From positions 4,833,501 through 4,897,500 of the forward strand of contig NZ_AP023441.1 in NCBI RefSeq assembly GCF_019976755.1: DNA of 64,000 nucleotides, read 5' to 3'. A program made the translations under genes and the position numbers. Below the pieces are notes generated by a model. It searched no databases. It was not told where the DNA came from and saw only the letters and a list, made by a program, of their open reading frames with translations. The DNA is from Nostoc sp. MS1. Lineage in GTDB: Bacteria > Cyanobacteriota > Cyanobacteriia > Cyanobacteriales > Nostocaceae. This document shows positions 28,294-36,210 of this stretch, piece after piece (the first letter of the stretch is position 1; every line of letters starts with the position of its first letter).

Positions 28294-28965
28294 CTACCGG
28301 GAAATTTTTCGGCTCACTGTGTGAGGATTTATCAGCAAACTGACTCCAACTGTCCAACCCAATGATACCATCCATCCTGCTAGTACATCAGAAGGATAGT
28401 GGACTCCCAAATATAACCGCGTCCATCCAATAACTAAAACAAACATAGTTCCCACAATTACAACGAACCAACGCCAACGACTATTCCAACTTAAAATTAC
28501 CAAAGCAACTACAAAGGTCATACTAGCCATTGCATGACCACTGGGAAAACCATAATCTAATTCAGGTGCAGGTGAAGTCCAAAGATGAGGTCGTACTCGG
28601 TGCAACAATAACTTAGTGCTGCGATTCAGAATCCCACTACCAACCAAGGTAAACAGAAAAAATTCTAATGCACGCCACCTGCGTCGAAATATTAACAATA
28701 GTATAGTTACAATTGATGCCGGAACTACGCCCCAAAAAACTCCCAGATTTGTTAAATATGACACAAAAACATCTAGTTGAGGTCGAGCAGTACGGTGAAT
28801 AGCTAAAAGAATAGGGACATCAAAGAAAAATCCCTGTTCCTCCCAGACATCTTCTGCCAAGTCTCCAAATATCACAAAAGGAACAATTACGCCAACTAAT
28901 AACAGAACTACCGCCTGACGACGGGGCGTTAATTGTTGTTGAAGCCAAGAAAACAATGATTGCAA
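28294..28965 (-). CDS. PAP2-family membrane phosphatase
   Basis: The 223-residue protein has about six hydrophobic helices and the three PAP2/acid-phosphatase motifs: KLLLHRVRP (block 1), YGFPSGHAMAS (block 2, PSGH) and TRLYLGVHYPSDVLAG (block 3, SRxxxxxHxxxD type with T in place of the first S). Members dephosphorylate phosphatidic acid, undecaprenyl pyrophosphate or related lipids at the outer face of the membrane. An unused frame on the other strand is rejected. Specific lipid unknown. Confidence 0.88.
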   Translation of the reverse strand: MQSLFSWLQQQLTPRRQAVVLLLVGVIVPFVIFGDLAEDVWEEQGFFFDVPILLAIHRTARPQLDVFVSYLTNLGVFWGVVPASIVTILLLIFRRRWRALEFFLFTLVGSGILNRSTKLLLHRVRPHLWTSPAPELDYGFPSGHAMASMTFVVALVILSWNSRWRWFVVIVGTMFVLVIGWTRLYLGVHYPSDVLAGWMVSLGWTVGVSLLINPHTVSRKISR

Positions 28966-29098
28966 TTGGATTAAGTGTGTAGATTAAAATAATCTTGGGG
29001 TATCGCTTGTTTTATCTGCCAAGTACAAGTAAATATTGTAAACCAGAGCCACCAGTCGCTGCTCTTGGGCGAAGTGATCTCTTAATGGTGTCAATTAG

Positions 29099-29112
29099 TC
29101 GAACTCACGTTA
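29099..29112. repeat. Solo copy of the IS982-type terminal repeat
   Basis: TCGAACTCACGTTA here matches the right end of the IS982-type element plus its first flanking bases at 42561-42574, and its complement lies at the left end (41484-41497). No partner end is seen nearby, so this is an orphan end. Confidence 0.45.
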
Positions 29113-29149
29113 ATTGCTAAAAAAACTAGCAGCGCAAAGTTTGCCATTC

Positions 29150-29370
29150 TAGAAAAAAAAGACGGGTTTGACCCCGCCTAAATAGCTTGAAAGTGGCAAT
29201 ACACCTTGGAATTTAGAAAATAGGTTAATAAATTTAATAAATTGCCAACAACGGTTATCTAACCGTGCTGAGGATATAAAAATATCAATCCTGGCAATTT
29301 CTACAAAAGTATCACAGGCGATTTCGGCAAAGTTGCCAAAATGCCCAAACTTAAGAAGCATTATTGATTC
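29150..29370 (-). ncRNA. Candidate small RNA (or short leader) ending in a terminator
   Basis: On the minus strand the region contains GGCAA/TTGCC and CGGTTA/TAACCG short hairpins and finishes with GGCGGGG...CCCGTC followed by eight T. Upstream, at about 29380, a TATAAA-like -10 is present. A 70-codon frame overlaps it but ends inside the terminator (YLGGVKPVFFF) and has poor protein composition. I therefore favour an RNA, but no known family is matched. Confidence 0.3.
29153..29178 (-). terminator. Rho-independent terminator (minus strand)
   Basis: On the minus strand a GC-rich stem (GGCGGG with CCCGTC, one G-U pair) is followed directly by TTTTTTTT (29153-29160). Confidence 0.55.
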
Positions 29371-29486
29371 TCATCTATTTTTATACACGAATAGACATTG
29401 ATCAGGGTTTGACTGTTTATACTGGTTCAAAAAATCTTTGCAAAACATTCATTATCTGTAGGGGCTTAAGCCCTGACTACAAACCT

Positions 29487-30035
29487 TTAATTTGTAATAG
29501 CTTCTTGCATTGCTGCCAAATCTAATTTCATTTTTAAAGATATACCACCTACTCGGTTAACAGTTTCACTACCAGGAATGATTTGCCAACCCAAGCGTTG
29601 ATATAAACGCAAAGCTGGGTTTGATTTTCTGCTACTTAACGATATGGAAGGATGAACAACTTTAGCGGCTGCAATTAAATGGGTAATTAATTTTGTTCCT
29701 ATACCTTGATTTCTATATTCTGGCAGAACGGCGATCGCTAGTTCGGGTGTTTGGTCATCAATATAACCATACCCTTGATTGTTTTTGGTGAACAAGCGCA
29801 ACCATGCAGCCCCTACAGATACATCACTATTAACTAAGGTAGCAGCAAAACCTATGTCACCCGGCAAACCCCAATTTTCTACATACTTGAGTAACTCAGG
29901 ATGATTCATCGCATCCTGCACCGTCAAATTACTTTCTTCTGCTAGATGTGCTGCTTCATAAAGCATCTGCCACAAAAAAGGTTCGTCTTGTTGTGTCAGT
30001 GGATGAATTACATAGTTCAGATTTTCCACAACCAT
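29487..30035 (-). CDS. GNAT-family N-acetyltransferase
   Basis: The 182-residue protein has the GNAT core: TPELAIAVLPEYRNQGIGTKLI holds the acetyl-CoA-binding R/QxxGxG/A loop (RNQGIG), and LSSRKSNPALRLYQRLGW is the typical C-terminal block (NxxAxxLYxxxGF). It acetylates an amine using acetyl-CoA; the substrate is unknown. Its ATG lies 3 bases after the stop of the alpha/beta hydrolase gene, so the two form an operon with the hydrolase first. Confidence 0.88.
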   Translation of the reverse strand: MVVENLNYVIHPLTQQDEPFLWQMLYEAAHLAEESNLTVQDAMNHPELLKYVENWGLPGDIGFAATLVNSDVSVGAAWLRLFTKNNQGYGYIDDQTPELAIAVLPEYRNQGIGTKLITHLIAAAKVVHPSISLSSRKSNPALRLYQRLGWQIIPGSETVNRVGGISLKMKLDLAAMQEAITN

Positions 30036-30038
30036 TGC

Positions 30039-30920
30039 TCAAGTAAGAGAAACATCAGACTTCAGTTTGGCAAGAATATCTCTAGCCCTCGTCCAAAGAA
30101 TTGAACCCCCTTGTTGAGGATCTACAATATGTGAAACATTGGGTAGGCGTAACGCCAAGGTTGCACCAAAATCAGGGGAGTGAACCGTACTGGTATCTAA
30201 AGCACCATACCACAAATCTACAGGAACATTGATATCCTCTAGTTTTATCGGCCAGTGACTCAGGGCATTTACAAGGTCGCGTGCGTATCCGTTTGCACCC
30301 TGAGCAAAACCTTCCTGCAAAGCTTGTTGGTATGCTTGAGCGAATATATCACTTTGGTATATTAGCCCATCGCATTCTGCACTCATACTAATAATTAACT
30401 GCCACAGTCCATCTGCTGTAGCTATCTGTGCAAATTGCCGCTCGAACTCTACAGGATCTTGTTGAATAGCGGTAACTATTCTAGCAACATCAGGATGCAG
30501 AAGCGGTTTTAAGCTTGGGTGGGAAAGTTCATCTTGTCCTGACACAATTGCTATAGCTTTTACTAGTCCGCATCCAGCCAGAGTGAAAGCAAACGGTGCG
30601 CCTTGAGAAAAACCAACGGCGAGAACATTATCGAGATGATGAGCTTGAATAAACTCTTGTATGTCATCTGCCCAAGAGGATAAAGTTTTTTGAGGATGAG
30701 GAGTAGACAAACCCAAGCCAGGGCGATCGATGGCAATAAGCTTCAAGCCTAATTCTGAGAGATAGCTAGCACCAAAACCCAGCCATCCGCTCATTCCTGC
30801 CCCTGTACAAAACAGAACGGGAACTCCATCAACAGGCCCCCATTCAGACCACGCCAACTTACGACCATCGTTAAGCTGCATCGCTGTTTGTCTTTCGGGC
30901 GGTGTGACAAAGTTATTCAT
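30039..30920 (-). CDS. Alpha/beta hydrolase
   Basis: The 293-residue protein shows the alpha/beta-hydrolase order: strand-turn VLFCTGAGMSGWLGF (oxyanion region), IAIDRPGLGLSTPH, the nucleophile elbow AVGFSQGAPFAF (GxSxG), and late acid and His positions (VDLWYGALDTSTVHS; LPNVSHIVDPQQGG). Residues about 110-200 form the cap. It is a cytosolic hydrolase of unknown substrate. It is the first gene of a two-gene operon with the GNAT gene and is divergent from the kinase-like gene. Confidence 0.85.
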   Translation of the reverse strand: MNNFVTPPERQTAMQLNDGRKLAWSEWGPVDGVPVLFCTGAGMSGWLGFGASYLSELGLKLIAIDRPGLGLSTPHPQKTLSSWADDIQEFIQAHHLDNVLAVGFSQGAPFAFTLAGCGLVKAIAIVSGQDELSHPSLKPLLHPDVARIVTAIQQDPVEFERQFAQIATADGLWQLIISMSAECDGLIYQSDIFAQAYQQALQEGFAQGANGYARDLVNALSHWPIKLEDINVPVDLWYGALDTSTVHSPDFGATLALRLPNVSHIVDPQQGGSILWTRARDILAKLKSDVSLT

Positions 30921-31054
30921 GCTTTGATGGCAAATTTACTGAATTTAATGTTATTTCTATGCACAATTGAAACACAATTCAGTTACACTGTTGCCGTAAT
31001 TGTTGAATTTGAGCAAGTAGTTTACTTTGTTGTTTGGGGCTAAATACTGCCGAC

Positions 31055-31756
31055 ATGAACACATCATTGCCACAACCTTTTCAAGCAAGTATTTATCAAA
31101 CACTCCTACCTAGTTTACAAATTAGAAGTGTCAATCCCCGTGATCCAATTGAAGTTTGCTATGTTCCCCAGCCTTGGCAGCTACTAGGTAGAGGAAATTA
31201 TGCAGCAGTATTCTATCATCCTGATTACCCTAACTATGTAGTAAAAATTTATGCTCCTAGACGACCAGGCTATGAAGAAGAAGTAGAAGTCTACCGCCGT
31301 CTAGGTTCTCATCCAGCATTTTCTGAGTGTTTGTATGCTAAAGATGGCTTTTTGGTTTTGAAGCGGCTTTATGGAACCACACTTTACGATTGTATGCACT
31401 TAGGTTTACCAATTCCTCAGCAAGTAATACGGGATATTGATGAAGCCCTGAACTACGCCAAAAAGCAAGGACTCTATCCCCATGATGTCCACGGACGTAA
31501 TGTGATGATGCACGAAGGACGAGGATTGGTTGTAGACGTTTCCGATTTTCTGCACCAAGAATCTTGTTCAAAATGGGTCAACCTCAAAAGGGCTTATTAC
31601 TGGTTTTATCTCCCTGTGTTACGCCCTCTGCGATTACGTGTACCATACTCGGCTTTAGATGGAGTGCGCAAATCTTATCGTTTCATAACTAATTGCATAC
31701 ACTTGTTGAATCAACTAGTCTTAAAAGTAAACTTTTTCAAATATTTAAAGCTTTAG
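31055..31756 (+). CDS. Kinase-fold protein (small, atypical protein-kinase-like)
   Basis: The 233-residue protein has kinase-fold landmarks: Gly-rich loop LLGRGNYAAVF, the ATP-lysine in YVVKIYAP, a hinge region FLVLKRLYG, the catalytic loop LYPHDVHGRNVMM (HxDxxxxN form) and a metal-binding segment LVVDVSDFLH where DVSDF replaces the usual DFG. The region after that is short. It resembles RIO-like or aminoglycoside-phosphotransferase-like bacterial kinases; the substrate could be a protein or a small molecule. I choose the ATG at 31055 over a TTG at 31034, although neither has a good ribosome site. It is divergent from the hydrolase operon. Confidence 0.7.
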   Translation: MNTSLPQPFQASIYQTLLPSLQIRSVNPRDPIEVCYVPQPWQLLGRGNYAAVFYHPDYPNYVVKIYAPRRPGYEEEVEVYRRLGSHPAFSECLYAKDGFLVLKRLYGTTLYDCMHLGLPIPQQVIRDIDEALNYAKKQGLYPHDVHGRNVMMHEGRGLVVDVSDFLHQESCSKWVNLKRAYYWFYLPVLRPLRLRVPYSALDGVRKSYRFITNCIHLLNQLVLKVNFFKYLKL

Positions 31757-31927
31757 TAGTTTTATATCCCTAATGGCAGAAATGATTCCATAATTAGCTT
31801 GTATAATAGTAAGAAGAGCTAAATATATGATATTCAAAAATTATTTATTAATCACTAAATCTGTTAGTAAAGAAAATCTCCATAACACAATAATTCTAAA
31901 TAAAACTGCATGGAGTATTGATCACCA

Positions 31928-32263
31928 ATGAAATTACGAATACCATTCATTATTCTCGCCATAGGCTTAGGAATTTATGCTTCTGGAAAGGCTAACGCTG
32001 ATCAGATATCTCAAAATCAACAGTACTTATACCAACAAACAAGACCCTTGAATCAACAATCAACTTCTCAAAAATTATGGGAGAGTTTTAGACAACAGCA
32101 AGACCAATATAGATTACAACAGCAACAGCGACTCGATCAATTTCGTTTCCAGGATCAAATCAGGCAACAGCAAAATGTGCCAATGGGGATGGATCAATTA
32201 AGACAACAGCAAAATCAACAGATGGACACTTTGAGATTACAACAACAACTACAGCAAAGATAG
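31928..32263 (+). CDS. Secreted glutamine-rich small protein
   Basis: The 111-residue protein has a signal peptide (residues 1-24, cleaved near KANA) and then a mature region of which about 40 percent is Gln, with LRQQQ and LRLQQQ units repeated. No domain is recognised. Codon repetition (CAA and CAG runs) suggests expansion. Its gene converges on the sugar permease gene 9 bases downstream. Confidence 0.6.
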   Translation: MKLRIPFIILAIGLGIYASGKANADQISQNQQYLYQQTRPLNQQSTSQKLWESFRQQQDQYRLQQQQRLDQFRFQDQIRQQQNVPMGMDQLRQQQNQQMDTLRLQQQLQQR

Positions 32264-32272
32264 CCGCCAAGA

Positions 32273-33253
32273 TTAACGCTTCTGTGCGATACGTTTTTGA
32301 AAGAGTACAACCAGAAGTAATAATGCACCACGAAGCACAAGCTGCCACCAAGGGGTAATAGTTCCCTCAAGATTTAAGAGATTGTACATCATTCCTAGTA
32401 AGAGTACACCGATGAGCGTCGGGAATACACTACCCTGACCTCCTGAGAGAAATGTTCCACCCATAACAGTGGCAGCGATCGCATCTGTTTCCCAACCAAA
32501 GCCAGCCACGGGTTGAGCCGCCCCTAAACGACCTGCCAGCACCACACCAGCCAATCCCGACAGCAACCCGCTAAATGTGTAAACTACCAGTTTCACTCGG
32601 TTTGGGTTCACCCCCATAAGTCGAGAAGCTTCCTCATTATTACCAATAGCGAATATGTGCAGACCTAAGCGGCTTCTGTACAGTATAAACCAAGTGGCAA
32701 AATATAAAAGTGCAACTATCAGCACTGGGACAGGAAACCAACTTATAAAGCCCCTGCCGAGCCACACCAACCCCGATGCGGTCGAGGATATAGCAATCGA
32801 CCTCTCTTGAGTAAGGCTTAACGCTAGTCCTCTGGCCGCACTAGCAGTAAATAACGTGACAACAAATGGTTGCAGCCGTGCGCGGGACACCAAAAGACCA
32901 TTGACCGCTCCCAGTAGCGCAGTGCTGGCAATGCCGCAGGCGATCGCTACAAAGCTTCCTTGTCCAGCCAACATGGCCGCAACTACACCACCCAAAGCCG
33001 CCAGCGAACCTACAGACAAATCAATTCCCTCGCTGAGAATCACCACAGTCATACCCAGCGCTACCAATGCCAGCATACTGTTTTGGCGCATGATGTTCAT
33101 TAGATTGAGCGGTGTGAGGAAGGTTTCATAACGAAACGATGCAAACACAGCCAAACTCAGAAGAATGATTAGCACACCTTGGGAGCTAAGAAGCTTGCCA
33201 AAACGCTGCAACAACCGCCAACCCGCAAGTGAGACAGACCTAGTAGTAGTCAT
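32273..33253 (-). CDS. ABC transporter permease of the ribose/sugar type (RbsC-like), orphan
   Basis: The 326-residue protein has eight to ten hydrophobic segments and the RbsC-family blocks: TVVILSEGIDLSVGSLAALG, then FAIGNNEEASRLMGVNPNRV, and later DAIAATVMGGTFLSGGQGSV. It would form the membrane channel of a high-affinity sugar importer. No gene for the matching ATPase or binding protein lies on either side, so it is an orphan or depends on distant partners. The start has AGGAG about 12 bases upstream. Confidence 0.85.
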   Translation of the reverse strand: MTTTRSVSLAGWRLLQRFGKLLSSQGVLIILLSLAVFASFRYETFLTPLNLMNIMRQNSMLALVALGMTVVILSEGIDLSVGSLAALGGVVAAMLAGQGSFVAIACGIASTALLGAVNGLLVSRARLQPFVVTLFTASAARGLALSLTQERSIAISSTASGLVWLGRGFISWFPVPVLIVALLYFATWFILYRSRLGLHIFAIGNNEEASRLMGVNPNRVKLVVYTFSGLLSGLAGVVLAGRLGAAQPVAGFGWETDAIAATVMGGTFLSGGQGSVFPTLIGVLLLGMMYNLLNLEGTITPWWQLVLRGALLLLVVLFQKRIAQKR

Positions 33254-33401
33254 GACCTGTTATATCTCCTCATAGCTTTTTTATCATCTGTTTAGTCATC
33301 GAAAATGCGGGGGCTAATAAATGCGTATTAATGCTACTGCGAGACAATCGCTTGCTAATTGAAGGGTCAATTATTGATGGAAAACAACCCTAACACCTTG
33401 G

Positions 33402-33479
33402 CAATGCAACTCAATTTTAGGCGAAGGTACAGAGTTTATTATTCAAATTCCTATGTTATTAAACATCAGTTTCAGGTAA
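33402..33479 (+). pseudogene. C-terminal fragment of a histidine kinase
   Basis: The frame reads CNSILGEGTEFIIQIP near 33402-33455 and stops at 33477-33479. This is the typical end of a HATPase domain (GxGTxFxxxLP). No upstream kinase sequence remains, and the fragment overlaps the 3' end of the cupin gene on the other strand. It is a decay remnant. Confidence 0.45.
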
Positions 33480-33947
33480 AACAATTCTAATGCCATACTC
33501 AGGAGCTATTGCTAATATTCTGTCAATCACTTCCTGAGTTATAGGTAACGGAGAAGCTGATGAGTTTTCTACTTTTACGCCCACTCTAGCGAAAAATTTT
33601 TCTAGTCCGCCTGGCGCAATCAGTATGAGCATTTTAGCTGGTACTGAACCAATATTTCTAAAACTATGCAGTTGACCTTTAGGAGAATTTAAAAATGTTC
33701 CAGGGGTAGCCACAATTGTTTGGTCATCTAGACTAAACTCGATTGAGCCTTCTTGAATATAGAATGCTTCATCCTCTCGGCTATGAATATGAGGAGGAGG
33801 CCCTGCCTGTGGAGCAACTACTACTTCAAACAGTGCATACTTGCCATTCGTTTGTTCACTATTAGCTTTAACAGTGACTACATCACCAGCTACAGAATAA
33901 GAATCACCTTCACCTGAGTATGATAAAATACCATGCGCTAATGTCAT
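33459..33947 (-). CDS. Cupin-domain protein (quercetinase-like)
   Basis: The 162-residue protein has a single cupin barrel with both metal-binding motifs: PPPHIHSREDEAFYIQEG (HxH...E) and PKGQLHSFRNIG (second motif His). Such proteins bind Mn, Fe or Ni and act as dioxygenases, isomerases or sensors. GGAGAGTAC lies just upstream of the ATG. The gene stands alone. Function beyond fold is not assignable. Confidence 0.82.
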   Translation of the reverse strand: MTLAHGILSYSGEGDSYSVAGDVVTVKANSEQTNGKYALFEVVVAPQAGPPPHIHSREDEAFYIQEGSIEFSLDDQTIVATPGTFLNSPKGQLHSFRNIGSVPAKMLILIAPGGLEKFFARVGVKVENSSASPLPITQEVIDRILAIAPEYGIRIVLPETDV

Positions 33948-34110
33948 CCTTGTACTCTCCTGATTAATCTATTTAACAGGTTATACCTCTTACTCAAATA
34001 AGAAACACAAAACAAGGGCATAATTAACACTTTTAAATTATCAATCGATTTTGTAAAGCTAATCTGTAAATTACATTCTAAGCTCAAATTTTTATTAGAA
34101 ATAAAAAACT

Positions 34111-34153
34111 GCCATGCTCTTTGATTTTTAATAGACCACTTCAAGAGCATGGC
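34111..34153 (-). terminator. 11-bp hairpin with T-tract on the minus strand
   Basis: GCCATGCTCTT (34111-34121) and AAGAGCATGGC (34143-34153) are exact complements. Read on the minus strand the stem is followed by AGTTTTTTATTT, so it fits a terminator for a transcript coming from higher coordinates, where no gene is seen. Confidence 0.45.
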
Positions 34154-34650
34154 TCATAATAATTCCTTCTGTTCATAGGCATCGCCAAACCATTCGGTCT
34201 ATTGACATTAAGCCGTGCTTACTAATTTCCATAAGAATTAATAGGATAAAAAGTATTCTATATAGGAATCCGATTTGATTTCTGTATCCCTTACGGGAGC
34301 GTAGCCATAAAAATCTCAGTATTTGTAGGATGGGCAATGCCCACCGTATCATATCTTTGGCGCTGCATTGCCCAACGCCACTTGCTTTATGTCGGGAAAC
34401 CCGCCCAACGCAGTGGCTCCCCTACGTATATTTCAAAAATCAAGTATTAGTCCTATGTCTTTAAATTGATATTCTGATGTTTGCCAAAAAGTGGTATTAA
34501 TACTAAGTTGCGTTCAGAAATAGTATTCCTACTCCCCACTCCCTACTCCCTACTCCCAGCCCAAGTTACTATCTTTGATTGCAACTTGGTATAAGTTAGG
34601 TTTAATTTAGGGGCTAAATATTTTCCTACTTAATTCACCTCAAAACTTAT

Positions 34651-34683
34651 GAATAAAGTCATACCGGAATCATGACTTTATTC
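34651..34683. terminator. 12-bp perfect hairpin upstream of the small basic secreted protein
   Basis: GAATAAAGTCAT (34651-34662) and ATGACTTTATTC (34672-34683) pair with a 9-nt loop. Weakly A/T-rich flanks; role could be termination or an RNA structure. Confidence 0.4.
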
Positions 34684-34856
34684 CTTTGGATCTAAGCAGT
34701 TACTATTTTAAAGTAATAACAACAGAGCAAAAACAGATAATTTATTGTAAGAACAACACTTACTTTAATTCTCTAAATTATGTAAGGCAAAATGTTCATC
34801 AATAATTAATCAATGCTCTCAATACTACAGGCAAATCAATTGGAAGGGATTTGAAT

Positions 34857-35099
34857 ATGAAACGTTTTTTATTAGGTACGCTGCTGGCTTTGCCATTTGC
34901 AATTTCTGCATTACCATCACAGGTATCAGCAGCACAAGTTATTGTCCGACCAGAGGTTCGTAGAGCTACTGTTATACGTAAACCCGTTGTTGCCAGATTT
35001 CAACGTAAGTTAATTCCTGCTCATTGGGAAACTGTTCGGCGTGGTAATAGATGGGTTAGAGTTCGAGTTCCCGCTCGTTATGTGAATATCAGAGTTTAA
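34857..35099 (+). CDS. Small basic secreted protein
   Basis: The 80-residue protein starts at the ATG at 34857 (a TTG two codons upstream is less likely), with GAAGGGA about 9 bases before it. It has a signal peptide (MKRFLLGTLLALPFAISALP, cleaved near QVSA) and a mature region of about 55 residues, very rich in Arg and Val, ending HWETVRRGNRWVRVRVPARY. No family is recognised. A strong terminator follows at 35169. Confidence 0.6.
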   Translation: MKRFLLGTLLALPFAISALPSQVSAAQVIVRPEVRRATVIRKPVVARFQRKLIPAHWETVRRGNRWVRVRVPARYVNIRV

Positions 35100-35419
35100 T
35101 TTTTAAATAAATTTAGACTAACAATTATACTAAAATTGTTAGTTCCAAACAGCCTTTAAAGGCAAAAAAGAAGAAGGAATGCTATTCCTTCTTCTCTTTT
35201 ATAAAGGCACAAGTCCATAAAGTCGATTTCCTAACAACTTGATTGGCAATTACAAGATGTCAAGCAAAACTTAACTTACTTGGATTTGTTCTAAAGCGAA
35301 TGTCCATCTTTTTAAAAGTACACCTTTTAGAGAAGTTTTTCTTAATTCCCATACCAACTCAGCCACCCCCAACACACTACCCTAACTAGATTTAATCTTA
35401 ACAAGCGTGCCATTCCGCT
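35100..35419. other. Intergenic region with a terminator
   Basis: Contains the terminator at 35169-35200 and otherwise AT-rich spacer. No gene recognised. Confidence 0.45.
35169..35200 (+). terminator. Rho-independent terminator after the small basic protein
   Basis: AGAAGAAGGAAT and ATTCCTTCTTCT form a 12-bp stem with a 3-nt loop, followed by CTTTT. Confidence 0.65.
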
Positions 35420-35651
35420 CTAAATCCACAATAAAGTTACCCAAGTTTTTATCCCAACAATCCCATCTGCTTGCAAACCTTTGGATGTTTGAAAACTAAT
35501 AACGGCCGTTCTAACTTGCTCAGAGAAATGCCCATCAACAGCATCAGTATATAACCCAATATCTGTAAGTTGCTGTTGTAATTGCTTGACTCTTAATCCA
35601 GAATCACCTTGTTGCAATTCTTTAAACCTATTTAGATCGGCTTTACCACTA
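35420..35651 (-). pseudogene. 3' part of the GH25 gene: peptidoglycan-binding domain, separated by IS630
   Basis: The frame runs from the IS boundary through SGKADLNRFKELQQGDSGLR into a PG_binding_1 repeat (VKQLQQQLTDIG, AVDGHFSEQVRTAVISFQ, GIVGIKTW) and stops at 35420. PG_binding_1 repeats anchor hydrolases to the cell wall. Joined to 36823-37384 with one TA copy, it completes a 263-residue protein. It has no start of its own. Confidence 0.8.
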
Positions 35652-35727
35652 AGTAGAACAAGGTGAAAAAACCAAAGTGTGTAAAGATAAGTAAATACAT
35701 AAATGTGTCTACCAAGGTAACAGGGAT

Positions 35728-36210
35728 ATGGGCAGCCGTTTAAGGGTATTTCTGACTCCTAAGCAAGATAAAATTTTGTTCAACCTGAGAACGGCAGATG
35801 TACCCCAGAAAGTGAAAGACCGAGCCGAAGTGATCAGATTAAGCGCACATGGTTGGTACGTAGAGAAGATAGCAGATCACTTTGACTGGACTGCCCAAAC
35901 AGTAAGAGAAGTTTTGCATAGATGGGAAAAACAAGGTCTAGAAGGACTGTGGGAGAAAGCAGGGCGGGGAGGAAAATCAAGGTGGGCAGAAGCTGACATG
36001 GCGTTCTTAGAAAAATGCTTGGAGCAAGAACCACGTACATATAATAGTGTTCAATTAGCCCAAAAATTAGAGCAAGAACGCTCCGTGAAATTGAGTCCTG
36101 ACTGGTTAAGGCAGGTACTCAAAAAAAGGGGGTCATTTGGAAGCGAACTAGAAAAAGCCACAAAGGAAAGCAAGACAAAGTATTGCAGCAAATCAAACAG
36201 GCAGACTTAG
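35728..36210 (+). CDS. IS630-type transposase, N-terminal part (helix-turn-helix)
   Basis: The 160-residue frame holds paired DNA-binding helix-turn-helix segments: DRAEVIRLSAHGWYVEKIAD with FDWTAQTVREVLHRWE following, typical of IS630 N-termini. Its last 28 codons diverge after a run of seven A (36121-36127). In the -1 frame the same DNA reads KKGVIWKRTRKSHKGKQDKV, which joins smoothly to the catalytic part. So the full transposase (about 350 residues) would need a -1 shift at the A run, either programmed or as a mutation. Confidence 0.85.
   Translation: MGSRLRVFLTPKQDKILFNLRTADVPQKVKDRAEVIRLSAHGWYVEKIADHFDWTAQTVREVLHRWEKQGLEGLWEKAGRGGKSRWAEADMAFLEKCLEQEPRTYNSVQLAQKLEQERSVKLSPDWLRQVLKKRGSFGSELEKATKESKTKYCSKSNRQT

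Larger units (their letters stand above)
33948..34856. other. 909-bp gene-free region with two hairpins and dispersed repeats
   Basis: I see no credible gene. There are hairpins at 34111-34153 and 34651-34683. The stretch at about 34290-34440 carries GC-richer fragments (cccttacgggagcgtagcc, gggaaacccgcccaac) typical of repeats spread in Nostoc genomes. A run of tccctactcccc-type units lies near 34530-34560. Confidence 0.5.

Noticed and set aside
29149..29361. A 70-codon minus-strand frame
   Set aside because: It ends inside a rho-independent terminator (last residues VFFF) and has no ribosome site; treated as a possible RNA instead.
33944..34150. A 68-codon minus-strand frame
   Set aside because: No ribosome site, no domain, and it overlaps the hairpin at 34111-34153 and the cupin start.
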